A stretch of DNA of 64,000 nucleotides from positions 31,657,574 through 31,721,573 of the forward strand of contig CM039512.1 of assembly GCA_022432975.1 (NCBI GenBank), in the 5' to 3' direction. This stretch comes from Begonia masoniana (lineage: Eukaryota; Streptophyta; Magnoliopsida; Cucurbitales; Begoniaceae). This document shows, piece after piece, positions 46,807 through 60,040 of this stretch; positions within the stretch are counted from its first letter, which is position 1, and every line of letters begins with the position of its first letter. The translations under genes and the position numbers were made by a program. The notes under the pieces are model-generated. The model searched no databases. It was given only the letters and a program-made list of their open reading frames with translations, and had not been told where the DNA came from.

Positions 46807-49752
46807 TAACTGTGACGTCCCTAACACTGTACCCTTAACTTCCTCGTATTATTTTTATTATTATTATTATTTTTTATCCCTATAAACTTTAACTTTATTG
46901 TTAAAGTGGAAAACCATTTGAAAATCCTTTAATAAAACGTATTTAAAGTAAAGAAAAGTAAAGAAAACATTTAAATAAAACAATTAAAACAATAAAAGAA
47001 GAATCGGCCAAGCATAACAGAGGGTAAAAAGGGCCCAAACCCAAAATTTTCCTGTTCACATCTACCGCTCACCTCCACTGTTCACTTCTACCGCTCACAT
47101 CCATCGCTCATTTCTGCCAAGCCACATCCACAGGTCACTTCTGCCAAGCAACATCCACCGCTCATTTCTGCCAAGCCACATCCACCGCTGATCACATCCA
47201 CCGCTCATATTCACTGTACAATTCTACCGGTCACATTCATTGTACACTTCTACCACTCACATTCACTGTACACTTCTACCGCTCACATCCACCGCTCACT
47301 TCTGCCAAGCCATATCCACTGCTCATTTCTGCCAAGCCACATCCACCGCTGATCACATCCACCGCTCACATTCACTGTACACTTCTACCGCTCACATTCA
47401 CTGTACACTTCCACTGCTCACATTCACTATACACTTCTACCGCTCACATCCACCGCTCAATAGTAACCGAACACATCTGTCGGTTGACTTTGACCAAACA
47501 CTTATATAAACTTCTGCCGATCACAAAACGACAGAATCTACTGCTTACATCACCGCTCAACAGTAACCGAACACATCTGTTGGTTGACTTTGACCAAACA
47601 CTTATATAAACTTCTGCCGATCACAAAACGACAGAATCTACTGTTTACATCTACAGCTCAACAGTAACCGAACACATCTGCCAGTTGACTTTGACCAAAC
47701 ACTTAACCGAAACCCATACAATTTCTCCCTGTACTTACACACCATTCACTCAGAACTTCCAAAAACATTTAAAATAACATTCTCCATTTCCAGAAACATC
47801 AAAATGAATATTATATACATATATGTTCACGAACTATCCAAAATACACATCCAAACATCAAATATGAACTATCCAGAAACCAAGCATCCAAAAATGTTTC
47901 GAACTATACAATTTCCTATATTCCTATCTATGAATTTCCCAAAAGATTTACCTACGTCCCCACAGGTCAAAATAAGCTCCGACTGCGCCAGCACACTCCC
48001 GCGAGCATTCTTCTTCAAGATGCTTAAACTTCGGGCGGAGGAACGTCGTCCTCACTTATATCGAAGTCACCTACACCATAGAAATAAAATGTGAGCTAGA
48101 GGCTCAGTAACTCTACGTGAATGCACGTGAATGTTATGCATGTACAGTTTATAAATCATGCATCCTACCTTTTCGCTATTCATTTCATTTATGTCACCGG
48201 GGCTTCACTCTCGCTAGATAGGATCGGCACATCCGTCGATTGGATAGCCCCTCGTATCTAACCGGGGGGGGGAAACATGCTTCATCTAACAGCCATGTCT
48301 GAACCACCGCCACCGACGTGACCATCATTACATTCATTTACCTTTTCATTTTGTAAAAACATGCATAGAAATTCCTTTTTCGTGCTTTTAACAAAACCAT
48401 GATGCGTGCATGTGTACAACGACATAACGAAAACGAAGCATGCAAAAAAAAAAACTTATACATTCAACAATCTAACTAAACTAACTACCCAACCTAATTA
48501 CCCAACTCAGCGAGCATCTCCAATTCCTCGATCGACATAGTCTTATGGTGTAGGCCAATCGGCCAAACGAGTCACAGAGACTTACCTGGTGTCCATTGCA
48601 CATCGAGCCCCTCTTCTCGAGCTTTGTCACCAAAGTCAATCCATAGCATTCGTTGTCAAAACCGAGCCTAAACATTCAGACTTCAAAAATTACGAAACTC
48701 CTAACTAAAGAAAATTTCCTAAAACTCTAATCAACCTCTCTCAGACATTTCATCGAGCAACTCGTGCTCTTGAACTTCCTAACCCCCATTAATGGGGTTT
48801 TTAAAACCTCCAACCACCCAAAACCTCAGCAACCCTCATTAATTCCAACTAACTCCCACAATCCACCATAAATACGATAACCAATCAATTTTCAACCTTA
48901 GTTCACATTTCTAACGAAAACCTAACCGTTTAAACTCTAGAAATCAAAATCTATCGTCTCAAAACTATAGATTCTTACCTAGGGTAGTAGAAAGAGAAGA
49001 AGACGTTAAGGTTCATCGCTGGAGGAGAACCTCATCGCCGGAAGTGAGAGGTTACGTGAGGAGGAAGAAGAAGTCGCCGTGGAGAAAGAGAGGAAAAAAA
49101 AGGGATCGCGTAAGGGTGGAGAGGAAATGAGGGATTTGTGATTTCTATTAAAATTTGGCTTGTCAATTTACTAATTTGCCCCTCCACTTAATTTTCTATT
49201 ATTTTCTTCTTTGTCCCGTTAATTGACTAACAATCCGGCTTTCTCCAAATTTTCTTATTTCGCCACAAATTCTAATTTATCGTTATGGCTCCATTAAAAC
49301 TTCCCGTAAAACCAGGCGTTACAGTAAGTCTACGTGTTTGTTTGGGCGATAGGCCTACATCGTAAGTCAATTTTGTTGTTGAGGATTTTGGTGTTATGTG
49401 CTTTTGCATGCTTTGGTTGGGTAGTTAGGGTTAGTTGTCTTTTATAGGTTATGCTTGAGACGTTTGATGGTACCCACAATATATGTTTACATTATGTTAG
49501 TTATGATCTGCACATGCATCACATTCTTTCAAAATAGGATTAAAACGGATTTCTGCACGTGTTTAAGAAAAGAAATGAATTAAAGAAACAAATGTAAGTA
49601 ATCTGGTCACAACGGGTGGGTTCAGACATGGCTGTTTACGGATGGAAGCATGTTTTCCCCCGGTAGATGGAAAGGGTTGTCTAACTGCCAGACGTGCCCT
49701 CTCCATCTGGTGAGAGTTTAGACCTCGGTGACACTCTGTTCTGTAATGAAAC

Positions 49753-52391
49753 TGTAACGCCCAGAAACTTCGGTTATGGGTTTTAAGTTTTAGGTTTTCG
49801 GGTTTCCACTCTTAGAGATATTTTTGTAAATTAGCAAATTAAGCCCGTTTTGCGAACGAGAAGTTTCATTAGAACCCTAGTGATTTATATGGATTTTTAG
49901 AAGAATAAATAGAATTTTAGAAATCCAAATTGATTTTGTGACGCTCGGGTTCCGTTTTTAACCCTATAGCGTTTTAATTGGTAAAAATAGTAAATTAGAT
50001 CCGATTTTCAAACGGAGAGTTTTGTTAGAACCCTAGGAATAAGTTGGAATATTTGGAGGAATACGGGAGTTTCGGGAAACCAAACCGATATACGAATTGT
50101 GAACGGAGTAAGGAAATTGAACTAAGGGCAAATTGTAATTTAGGAAATTAAAATTTATTTAAAACAAAAACACCCCCCTTCCATTCATTTTTCCAGATCG
50201 TGAAATTTTCCCCCCTCCCTTAGGCGATTTCCTTCCTCCTCCATCGTTCCTTCGACGATCAACCAACGCCTCCTCCTCCGGCATCTTTTCTTCGAGTTTT
50301 CTTCTCCAAATCGACACTCTAGGTAAGTTTTACGCTTTGGGCTCGTTTAGTTGTGGTTTTTAGGTCGATTTAGGTTTAGGGTTTTGGGAGAAGTTTTCGA
50401 AATTTGTTAGAAATTGATAGGGTTACAAGATTAATGTTCATTGACGTTGTATTTACGATTTTTGGTGATTGTTATGTGAAATTTATGGTGGTTGATGGAT
50501 TTAGGTTAGAATTTGGAATGTTGGAGGTTAGTAAAACACCATTAATGGAGTTTTTGAATTATTGAGCGCATTGTGCTCGACGAAATGCCCGAATGGAGTG
50601 AATATGAGTTTTAGGAAAAATTGTTTTAGATCGGGTTTTCGTTTAGTTTTGAAATTTACGATTTAGAGTCGATACTAATGACGTGTTTTGAAAATGCCTT
50701 AGGTAACCCAAACTCTCAAAGGATGGTGCTCAGCATAGCTAGGACTTCAGGTAAGTGGGTGTTAGGTTTCTAGCCCTTCTGGCCCTACATTATATCGATG
50801 TTAGGTTTTATGATGTTTTCTGATTGTGGGGCTTAAACTAGCCGGGTAGTTTAAGATGTTCCCTAATAGTACTCAGTTAGATTCGTATATGAGTAAGATT
50901 CGTTTATGTGTGCCATGAACGGTTAGGTGATTGTTCGGAGTCTCTTTCTTCACGTTTCATGTTTTTCTCTTATGATTTAATGAAATGTTTTACATGCACG
51001 TTTTCAAGTAAGCGAAGTAAATTAAATGATGCTAAATGAAGTTGGAGGATGAGTAGGGCACTGGGCACGTAAATCACAACTCAGGGCACGATAATATGTT
51101 AACGGCAACTCAGAGCAAGTGTTTGGTTTACTGGGTAGACGGGTGGTGCCGGTGCCTACTCATGCCCAATGATATATATGTATAAGTTATGTAAAGTAAA
51201 TAAACGAAAAATGAACATGTTTTGAAAGACCATGCATTATGTATTCTCATGTTTTAGTACACCTCCTTACTAAGCATTAGGCTTAATGTGTTTATCGTAT
51301 GATGTAGGTGACGAGCACGAAGGTGAGGAATCTCTTCCTGATGATCACGCATAGATGGTCGGTGGATTGAGCTCGTGGCGGCAGGGCATGTTTTGGTTAG
51401 GCTGGATGATCCGTGGGTATACTCCAAGCGTTTTGTGGTAAATAGGTGTGATTTGGATTGATTTTGGATGATAATTTTACAACGTGTAGAGAGGTTCGAT
51501 ATTTTGGTAAATGTATAGTAGAGGTAGGCTTGAAGCAAAGTCGTTTGGAATGATTCGAGGGACGTTATTGTTTTGATGATATTTTATGGAATTTCTGCTT
51601 TATGTTTAACTTTGGTGTTATGAATTAGATAGGATGATATTTGATGATTTTTATGTATTTTAAGTTGTATGGATTAGCTCGGTTTTTAGAGCGATCCACG
51701 CGGTTTATTTTCATGAATTTTTAACACGGATTGGGGTACATTTTGAGTCAGGTTTTTCGCGAGATTGAAGTATGGTGTTTAAGGTGGTTGGGAATGTTTT
51801 TGGAGGGTTCAATGTGAAGAGGAGGTGTTAGAAAAGGGAAAGAATGGGTTAAGTGTATGAAAAGGGAGATTTGGGCGCTGCTGGGCGCGCGGTGCCCGCT
51901 AGGTGGGTCTCCTGGCGAATGATCGCCCCGGGTGGCGATTGTTCGCCACCCCCTCTGGAATCGGTTGCCAATTCCAGAGGAGGTGGCGATCGTTCGCCAC
52001 TCGTGGCGATCGTTCGCCACTCGTGACGAACGATCGCCTCGGTCGCATGTCGTTTGTGCGTGCGTGCTGGGCGTTAGGCGATCGCTGGGCGATCATACGG
52101 GGCGAACGATCGCCCCAATTTGGGCGATCGATCGCCCCTCGTTTTTCCTTCGCTGGCGACTGATCGCCAGTAAGGAAGGGCGATCAGTCGCCCCTCCTTT
52201 GGCTGGTAGTTGATAACTTTGCCCCCTTTATTTTATTGATTTGTTGATTTGGTTTTTAGTTTGTTTTAAGTGTTAAGGGAAGTGTTTTTTTTTTAAAAAA
52301 AATTAAATTACTTATGTCTAAATAAGGAGGCTAAGTTAGAAGTAAGTTATGGTTAGGCCGTGACGGCCCTGACCGGGTTGGATTCGTTACA
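49753..52391 (+). mobile_element. R14: solo LTR (2,639 bp) inside R10
   Basis: Termini are tgtaacgccc and ggattcgttaca, with a perfect duplication gaaac at 49748-49752 and 52392-52396. Exon-1-like donor ctctag/gtaagt at 50322/50323, exon-like block 50703-50750, tactaagcattaggctta near 51269 and GATGTAG acceptor ending at 51307. Palindromes at 51909-52190 use GGCGATCGTTCGCC/GGCGAACGATCGCC. Closest relative here is R5. Confidence 0.95.
51909..52190. repeat. palindrome cluster in R14
   Basis: Dense alternation of ggcgatcgttcgccac and its reverse complement, plus ggcgactgatcgccag / ggcgatcagtcgcc and a cctctggaat/attccagagg pair. Read as RNA it can fold into several long hairpins. Confidence 0.88.
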
Positions 52392-52980
52392 GAAACAATG
52401 AAAATGTCTGCATCATTTATGAACCGCATACGCACAGCATTTACGTAGATTTGCTAAGCTCCTTAGTCATAGTTTATTTCCTATGGTGTAGGTGAATTCG
52501 ATACAGGTGAGGACGACGTTCCTCCACCCGATGCATCAGCATGTTGACGGAGGATAGCCCGTGGGAGTGCGCTGGGTAGTCGACGCTATTTTGACCCGTG
52601 GGGACGTAAGTAAATATTTTTGGGATTTTGATAGATAGAAATGTAGGAAAATTGTATAGTGGAACCATATTAGGATGTTTGGTGTCTGGATAGATAATGT
52701 ATAGTATTTTGTTGTGTTTTAATGTTTTCAAACAGAGGAAAATGTTAAACTTTTAAACAGAACTACGCAGTTCATTTTTACAAAATTTGGTTACATTTTA
52801 AATAAGTTTTGAGTCAGTTTTTAGGTGATTGGTGGAGTGAAGATTGTATGTAGGTAGTAGTGTTGTTATGTTGAAGTAGTGTTATGAAATGTATTTAGAA
52901 GAAGTGTTGAAGGTGTGGAGTAGAATGGTGAAGTGTGTGTGCAGGGCAGTCGATGGGAGAAAGAAAAGGAGAAGAGAAGT

Positions 52981-53233
52981 AGCTCTCTGGATTTCAAAAT
53001 CCAGAGAGTCTGCCGATCGATCGCCAGGAGGGGCGATCGATCGGCAGAAGAGAGGCGACTCTCTGGTAATTCCAGAGAGTCTGTCGGTTGATCTCCTGTA
53101 AAAGGGTGATCGATCGCGAGGGGTGATCGATCGCGAGGGGCGATCGATCGCCTGGTGTGGGGGCGATCGATCGCCCCTTATTTTACACAGCCGATCGATC
53201 GGCTGTATAAGGGCCGATCGATCGGCCATACAA
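52981..53233. repeat. palindrome cluster in R10
   Basis: ctctctggattt/aaatccagagag and ctctggtaattccagag pairs are followed by runs of gcgatcgatcgc and ccgatcgatcgg. Same LTR position as 5998-6235 in R1. Confidence 0.88.
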
Positions 53234-54727
53234 TTTTGGGCACAGTTGCCCTTTTTGCCCTCTGCTTGTTGTTCAACGATTTTTCCTAAGTGTTTATATG
53301 TTTTTATCAACAATTATCAAATGATTTTCAACCACTTAGACCTTGATTTAAAGTGTAAAAAGATAAAATATAATTGCGGTCAGTAAAAATGAAAAAAATT
53401 TATACGAGAAATTAAGGGTAAAGATCTAGGGTCGTTACAGGTTGATTGGTAGAGTTAATTTTGGGTTGTTGGAGAATTGAGGAATCCATTAATGGATATT
53501 TGTATTTTGCGAACACGAATTTCTTGATAGAATGTCCAAATGAAGTGAATTAGAGTTTTAAGAAAATTTGTTTTGGTTAGGAGTTTCGTGTAGTTGGGAA
53601 AATCATTGTGTATAATTCGAGAATTCGCTATAGCATGATAAAGTAGACGTTATGTGTGTCGTACAGACTTTGAATAATTAAAAACGGATGTCGGGTTAGG
53701 TAGGAATTTGTGAATGAATGTGCACACATAAAATGTTCGATAGAATGCCCAAATGAAGTGATAAGAATTTTTAAGAAAAATTACCTTAACTAAGGGTTCC
53801 AATTAGTTTTGAATTCGATGGTTTAGGGTCGATCCTAATGTTGTGTTGTGAAATGTCTTAGGTGGACACGGTTTTCGGATGATACTCGACATTGCTAAGG
53901 ACGCCAGGTAAGTGTGTGCGTAGGTTTCCGGCCCTTAAGGCCCTACATCATATTGATGCTGGTTTGTTTGCGTTTCGATGGTATTTCATGATTTTGGGGT
54001 TTGAACGAGTCGGGTAGCCTAGGATGTGGGTTATTAGTGGTTGTTAGGTTTGTTTATGAGTTAAGTGTGTTTATGTATGTTTATGAATTGTCCTTGATGA
54101 TTGTTTATGTGCACTCTCCTCATGCATCATGTTTTACCTTCAACGGCATATGAAATGTTTTTACGTGCATGATTTCAAGTAATGAAGTAAAGAACAAGTA
54201 AAGAAACGTAAAGGTTAAATGAGGGTAGTGAGTGAGTAGGGCACATGGCACAATTCATGGCAACTCAGGGCAAGACCAAACCCCCAATTATGGTAACTCA
54301 TGGCAAGTAAACGGTCTACGGGGTAGACAGGGTGGTGCATGTAACACCCGAGTTTTCGGGTTTCCGCTCCAAGGCTATTTTGGTAAATAAGTAAATTAGG
54401 TCCGTTTTTGCGAGCGGATAGTTTTATTAGGACCCTAGAAATTTACGGGAATTTGTAGAAGAATAAGTGAAATTTTAGAAACACAAATCGAGAAGAGTAA
54501 TGTTAGAGGTCCCGTTTTAACCTTTTAGTAAGTTAAATCGTAAAAATAGCAAAATAAGTCCGTTTTGTGAACGGTGAGTTTTGTTAGAACTCTAAGATTA
54601 AATTGGAATATTTGGAGAAATAAGAAAATTGCAGAGAAACCGAATCGATTGACTAATTAAAGAAATAGTTTTAGTTTATTATAATTATTATTATTTTTAT
54701 TATTAATTTTATTAATAATAAAAATCA

Positions 54728-54758
54728 AACAACAGAATGGCATCGCCATTCTGTTGTT
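54728..54758. repeat. perfect 14-bp hairpin in R15 leader
   Basis: aacaacagaatggc, three-base loop atc, then gccattctgttgtt. It sits at the left edge of the foreign-looking GC-rich leader segment. Confidence 0.93.
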
Positions 54759-55894
54759 CGAGCTCGACGCCGAAGGAGGGCAGCGAGCAATGGAGACGAG
54801 GGAGCGCAATCGACGGCCACCATCGGCGTTTTCCGACGCCCTCCGGCCAGACGACGGCGGCGAGCATGGTCCGGCCGACTTCGCGCACTAAACCGACGGT
54901 ATGGCTCTGTTTACTCCCTCTTTTTTGGCTCGGTTTGGGGCTGGTGGTGGCGAGCTCGATTGAGCTCCGATCGCCGGCCGTTTTCGGTCACTTCCGGCGT
55001 GGGTTTGCCAACCCTAGGGCCGGCTATTGTTGATTGACCGTGTTGAGCTCAATGTGAGCTGAAAACAGTGAAGCCCGATTTAGGGCACTCGGGTTTTGCT
55101 TAATGGAACTTCGATTTTTGATTAGTTTATTCTAATTGAGTGTATATATGGTCGATTGGTGAAGAAATTGATAGAATTTGATGAAAAATCTAAAAGGGGA
55201 ATTTTGGGAAAAAGGGGCAGATTCGGGTTTTGCCTAAATTGACCTAGCTCCGGTCATTTGTTTTAAAATTCCTTTTGGCAGATTAAAATAGGTTATTAGA
55301 GGAGTACGTGGCCGCTGGAATCGTTCGATTCCGATAACCGACGCAAAAGTTACGCGCGTTCGAAGTTTTAGGTCGGTTTTTACCGAACCCAAATTAGTGA
55401 CCCATTTAATTAGGTTTTAATTGGATTAGGCTAGAAATAGTAGTTTAAGATGTTTTCACAAAAATGAGAGTTTAGTTATGCCCGAATGAGAAAATGGAAA
55501 TTTTAGGAAAGAATTTCCTAAATTAGGAGATTAGTTCAAGTTTGAAATTAGTTTAATTAGGATCGATTTTAATGTTCTTAATTGTGAAATGCTTTAGGTG
55601 GACACGGCTTTTGGACGGTGCTCGGCTTGCTACGGACGCCAGGTAAGTGAGCGTTAGGCTTTCCGGCCACTAAGGCCCTACGTCGTACAATGTTGATAAT
55701 GTTGATTGTTTTTTATGAGAGTGATTGTAGAGGTTGGTGGAGGACGGGTAGTTAAGAAAAGAGTGATAGTTAAGTAGTGCCTTAGTTATGTTGTAGTGCT
55801 CATGTGATAGGTTCTTCCTTACGTGTATGTCTCCTCATGTATCATGTTTTCTTAAAGTGCATACGAACGGTTTATGAACATGTTTTTATGAAAA

Positions 55895-56065
55895 GTTAAA
55901 TGAATGATGTATGTTTTCACGGGACTATATGAATGATGAATGATTCTCACGGGACTATATGAATGATGAATGATTCTCACGGGACTATATGAATGATTCT
56001 CACGGGACTATATGAATGATGATTGATTTTCACGGGACTATGTTTTCACGGGACTATGTTTTTAC
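55895..56065. repeat. 30-bp tandem repeat in R15
   Basis: Units of tgaatgatgaatgattctca plus cgggactata, some shortened, lying between the two splice-like blocks. Confidence 0.92.
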
Positions 56066-57535
56066 GAAACAAGAAAAAGGTTTTTACGAAATGAAACTGT
56101 TTTACAAATGTCATGCATGTATGTAAAGTTATGTTTAGTACGCTCCTTACTAAGCATTAGGCTTAATGTAGTTGTTGTATGATGTAGGTGACAGGTGTGA
56201 ACTCGATGACAAAGAATAGGTGGTCGACGGATGGTGCTCGTGGCGACGGGGTGTGTTTTGGCTTGAAGATCCGATGGTTTGAGTGATGTATGTCGAATGG
56301 ATGTGAGTTAGCCTTGTTGGTTAGTAGGTCTACGTGTCGGTTTGTTTGTGAAAGTGTTTAAGTATATGGATTAGAGGTTTTGATAGAAAATTGTATGATA
56401 AGTCGAGTGTTGATGTATATGTATGAAAATGTTTAAGTATATGGATTAGATGCTTTGATAGAAAATGCATGAATAGTCGAGCTTTGATGTATACGTAGTG
56501 GTAGTAGATTGTCTAGAATGTGAAGTCTTTATTTTGGAGAATATACTGGAACTGTTTGGGCATTTTTAAATGTTTGGTCATTTTAAAACAGGTATGGATG
56601 CGCTCGATTTTTAGAGCGATCCACGCAGTTTGTTTTCTTGAGTATAGATTATATTAGTGTCGTGTTTTAATTGATCTTACTTTAATTGTTTTAAATGTTT
56701 TATTTGTTTTAAGTTATTAATAGTTTTGAGTCTAGTTTTAAATGTTTAATGTTTAAGTCAAAGTTAGTCCATAAAGGTTGTTAGAGGTGGGTCAATTGTC
56801 TAGGTTCGGTTTATTTTATAGTGTCGAGTGAAAAAGAAAAAGTTTATGAGAAAATACGAGGGCTTAGGTAATAGTTATGTCACGGCAAGTCCGTGGCGGC
56901 CCTACGGGGTTGGGGTCGTCACAGTGCATGTGCCTACTACTACGTAAATCCCTACTTATTCCTAATGTTATGTAACGTTAAAGAAATGAATCGAACATGT
57001 TTTATGAAATCCATGCATTCATGTGTATGACACTTATAGTGCACTCCTTACTGAGCATTAGGCATATTGTTTAGATGATATGATGTAGGTGAAGAAGGGC
57101 AGCACGGTGAGAATTTTGCGAGCACGATAGGATTACGGATGCAGTTGGAGGAGTACGACCATGGAGGTAACCCGGCAATATTGTTAGGGCGATTCCGACC
57201 ATGGTAAGTATGTGGACGTGTCTGTTTTGGGTATGTTTACGTGTCAAGTTTGTTTAGGGAAGTGAACGAGAATGTTTATGTATGTGGATAGTATGTCTAA
57301 TAGAAAAATGTATGAAAAGTGAAGTTTTGAAGTGAATGTTGTGGGAGTAGAACGTTTAGGATGTGAAGTCTTTATTTAGAAAATATACTGGAATTGTTTG
57401 GATGTTTTTAAATTTGTAAGGATATGCTCGGTTTTTAGAGCGATTCACGCAGTTCGTTTTCATAAATTTTAAATACGTTTTTGGAAGCATTTTCGGGTTC
57501 CGTTTTAAGTCGGGATTTTGAGGGTTGAGGTATTT

Positions 57536-60040
57536 TGTAACACCCGACAACTTCAACCAGGTGACTTCCTAACTGTATTAACGGTCATGATTATTCAATC
57601 TTCACGATTTAGAATTTTATGCCAAGCTTAATTAATTACATGTGGATTTAAACTAGAGTGAGTGGCAAAGTTGTAATAATGGAGGATTGAGACCAGTATT
57701 TAAAGAAAATGGAAAGGATTCAAACCCCAATTAAACCTCACTGTAGCCGTCATTACTCTCGGCGACTTTCTCTCCCTAGCTCTCGCTCTCTGTCAACTAG
57801 AAATCCCTCCTCGACGATCGATTTCCTTGCTTACCTCTCGGCTACTTTGTGCTCGAGGTACGAGTTTGGCAATGTAGCTATCTGTTAGTTGTTAAGCTCT
57901 GTTTTCAGCTAAGTGTTGAAGTTTTGGATTCCTCAATGGCCGAGTAATAATAAGGACATTTTAAAACTCAAGATTAGTAATGTCATTCCGAATCGATTCT
58001 GGACACTTAAAATAACCAATCCTGATTAATCGAAGTTGAATCTAGCTGTTATGGCTTTTATATTTCAGACTGTGCACAGAGAAATTAGACTAAGGGATTC
58101 GGGAATGATTTAAGCTATTAGACTCTAGGGTGACTAGTGATTAGGACTATTAGGATTTTGTTTTAACTACTGCAATGTAAATGTTTTAGGTGAAGAAGTC
58201 TGAAGAAAAGGAGCTCAAGTTGCTAAAGAAACCAGGTAAGTGAATATGTAGGATTCCCGGCCAATAGGGCCCTACATCACAAGGATGCTAGGTAGAAACT
58301 GATACGATAATTAGAAGTTGTTTAAGCTACTGCCTGTTATTTATGTTGATGTTTGACTAATGATATGATTTCACGACGGATGAATGCACTATTCTGTAGC
58401 TTGATAAATTAAGAGTTCTCATGTTCATGCTTCATGAATGTTTTTATGCATATGAAAATGTTTTTAAGAGCATGTTTTCCTCATGACCAAGACAACGATG
58501 TAAAACTTATGCAACGTGAATTAAGTGAGGGTTGGTCGGTTTGACGTATGTCACTGTCCAAAAGGAAGGACCATGATTACGACCCGCAAGGGACTATGTA
58601 CACTCTTACTGTCAACCCCCTTTACCGGCACAAATCCTCTCTTAATCCACACAACATGAACGAGGAATATGATTGAAGAATATGAATGATGAATATCAAT
58701 GATGAGCATGAATGATGATTATGAACGATGAATACGAATGATGAATAAAAATGGAGATTTTGTGTATGAATACGAACAAGAAAAGATTCATGAGCATTTG
58801 TTTCTCAAAATGAGCATTTATGCATACTTGTTAGTATTGCATTCCTTACTAAGCATTAGGCTTATAGTTTAAACCTTATGATGTAGGTGAAGATTTAGCA
58901 GGTAAGGATTCCAAATTCTGTGATGATGTCTAAGGCCGGTTGTAGGATGGTGCTCAGGGTGGAAGTCTGTGGCTGGTAGGCGAATATGACCCGTAGTTAA
59001 GCTCATAAAGTGTCAGTAAGATTTATGATAAACTGACGTTCAAGTAAAATGAGATTTTCCTTTGAATACTGGATTTTATGATTGTCTGGTTTAATTACTG
59101 AGTTTGTGAATGTCTATAAGGATATAGAACGTGTTATCTAACTAAGTCTTCCGCCATAAGAATTCTGGATGATTTTCTGTCTTTTATCTATAAGAGTGAT
59201 GAGTCATCGAAATTTGGAGTTTATGTATATTTGCGTTCCCCGATAGATGTCAAGCTATCGGAATATGTTAAGTGTTACATCCACCGGCAGATGGAGTGTA
59301 TTTAGGTTACCGGATGATGTAAATGTTATTTCGTCGTCCAGTGACTGGTAGGTGTAGTGTGTTTAAGCTATCGGATGATGAGAGTGCTATTTTGTCATCT
59401 AGTGACCGGCAGATGAAGTGTATTTAGGTTACCGGATGATGTAAATGTTATTTCGACATCCAGTGACGGGTAGATGTAGAGTGTTTAAGCTATCGGATGA
59501 TGAGAGTGCTATTTTGTCATCTAGTGACCGGCAGATGAAGTGTATTTAGGTTACCAGATGATGTAAATGTTATTTCGACGTCCAGTGACGGGCAGATGTA
59601 GAGTGTTTAAGCTATCAGAAGATGTAAGTATAGTTTTGTCGTCTAGTTACGGGATGATGTGAGTAATTCCTTGTCGTTTAGTGCTCGAGTGACGTTTTAA
59701 CCGGTCACGCGAGGCGCACATGATCACCGGTCGATGTAGCTTAAAGTTGTGGACAACTGGCAATAGATGTTCGAGACCGAGCGACGTCTTTTGAACACGT
59801 GTAAGGTCCGTGATCACCGGTAGATGCCTTTCACTAGATGGGGTGAGATGTGTCGCGTGGTGGGCACGTGACCTTCGGTTGATGTGAGTTTTCTTTCCAT
59901 CTGTAGATGAAGTTCAAGAGATATTTTTTTTTTTTTAAAAAATAATAACATGAATAATGAACAAAGTGTAGAAAGTAAGACCAAGGTGATTTAGAGGTTA
60001 AATTATGAATTAGGTGGCGACTCCAATTGGGGTCGTTACA
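57536..60040 (+). mobile_element. R16: solo LTR (2,505 bp) inside R9
   Basis: Termini are tgtaacaccc and ggggtcgttaca, with a perfect duplication tattt at 57531-57535 and 60041-60045. Donor-like ctcgag/gtacga at 57857/57858, exon-like block 58190-58235, tactaagcattaggctta near 58845 and GATGTAG acceptor near 58885. A 122-bp repeat (59281-59650) takes the place of the palindrome zone. Confidence 0.95.
59281..59650. repeat. 122-bp higher-order repeat in R16
   Basis: ccggcagatg recurs at 59284, 59406 and 59528, exactly 122 bases apart. Each unit consists of two related halves of about 61 bp (accggatgatgtaaatg and atcggatgatgagagtg). Confidence 0.92.

Larger units (their letters stand above)
27378..49323 (-). 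mobile_element. R11: Tekay-type element with gag-pol, split by R12
   Basis: Perfect duplication gtaag at 27373-27377 and 49324-49328. 3' LTR 27378-29631, pol 29671-33115, gag 33161-33389 plus 44695-45435, primer site 45548-45559, 5' LTR region 45564-49323. R12 sits in gag with duplication ctcga. It shares the R1/R10 LTR framework, but has CTACCG-word arrays where those have GATCGATCG palindromes. Confidence 0.94.
45564..49323 (-). repeat. R11 5' LTR region, enlarged by duplication
   Basis: Measured from the outer primer site the LTR is 3,760 bp. Measured from the duplicated terminus at 46811 it is 2,513 bp, close to the 2,254 bp of the other LTR. Exon-like block 48586-48630, whose acceptor reads TTTG instead of TTAG. 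Array zone 47041-47705 includes three degenerate 101-bp monomers. Confidence 0.9.
25425..53439 (+). mobile_element. R10: Tekay-type solo LTR split by R11 and R14
   Basis: Pieces are 25425-27377, 49329-49752 and 52397-53439. Perfect duplication ggttg at 25420-25424 and 53440-53444. The sequence follows the R1 LTR read on its own strand (cacccggttttac start, same U3). The exon-like block is 27328-27372, and R11 entered exactly at its GTAAG donor. A 101-bp array has been added inside the copy of this block. Palindromes and ctctgg/ccagag inverted pairs lie at 52981-53233. Confidence 0.92.
54340..56923 (+). mobile_element. R15: solo LTR (2,584 bp) inside R9
   Basis: Termini are tgtaacaccc and ggggtcgtcaca, with a perfect duplication gtgca at 54335-54339 and 56924-56928. 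Exon-like block 55598-55642, nearly identical to R12. Its leader (about 54660-55440) is unlike any other LTR here. A 30-bp repeat (gggactatatgaatgatgaa) lies at 55895-56065. GATCGATCG palindromes are absent. Confidence 0.94.

Noticed and set aside
54737..55033. Possible host gene exon (98 codons) in R15
   Set aside because: No recognisable domain, and it lies inside a solo LTR. Kept only as a finding about leader replacement.
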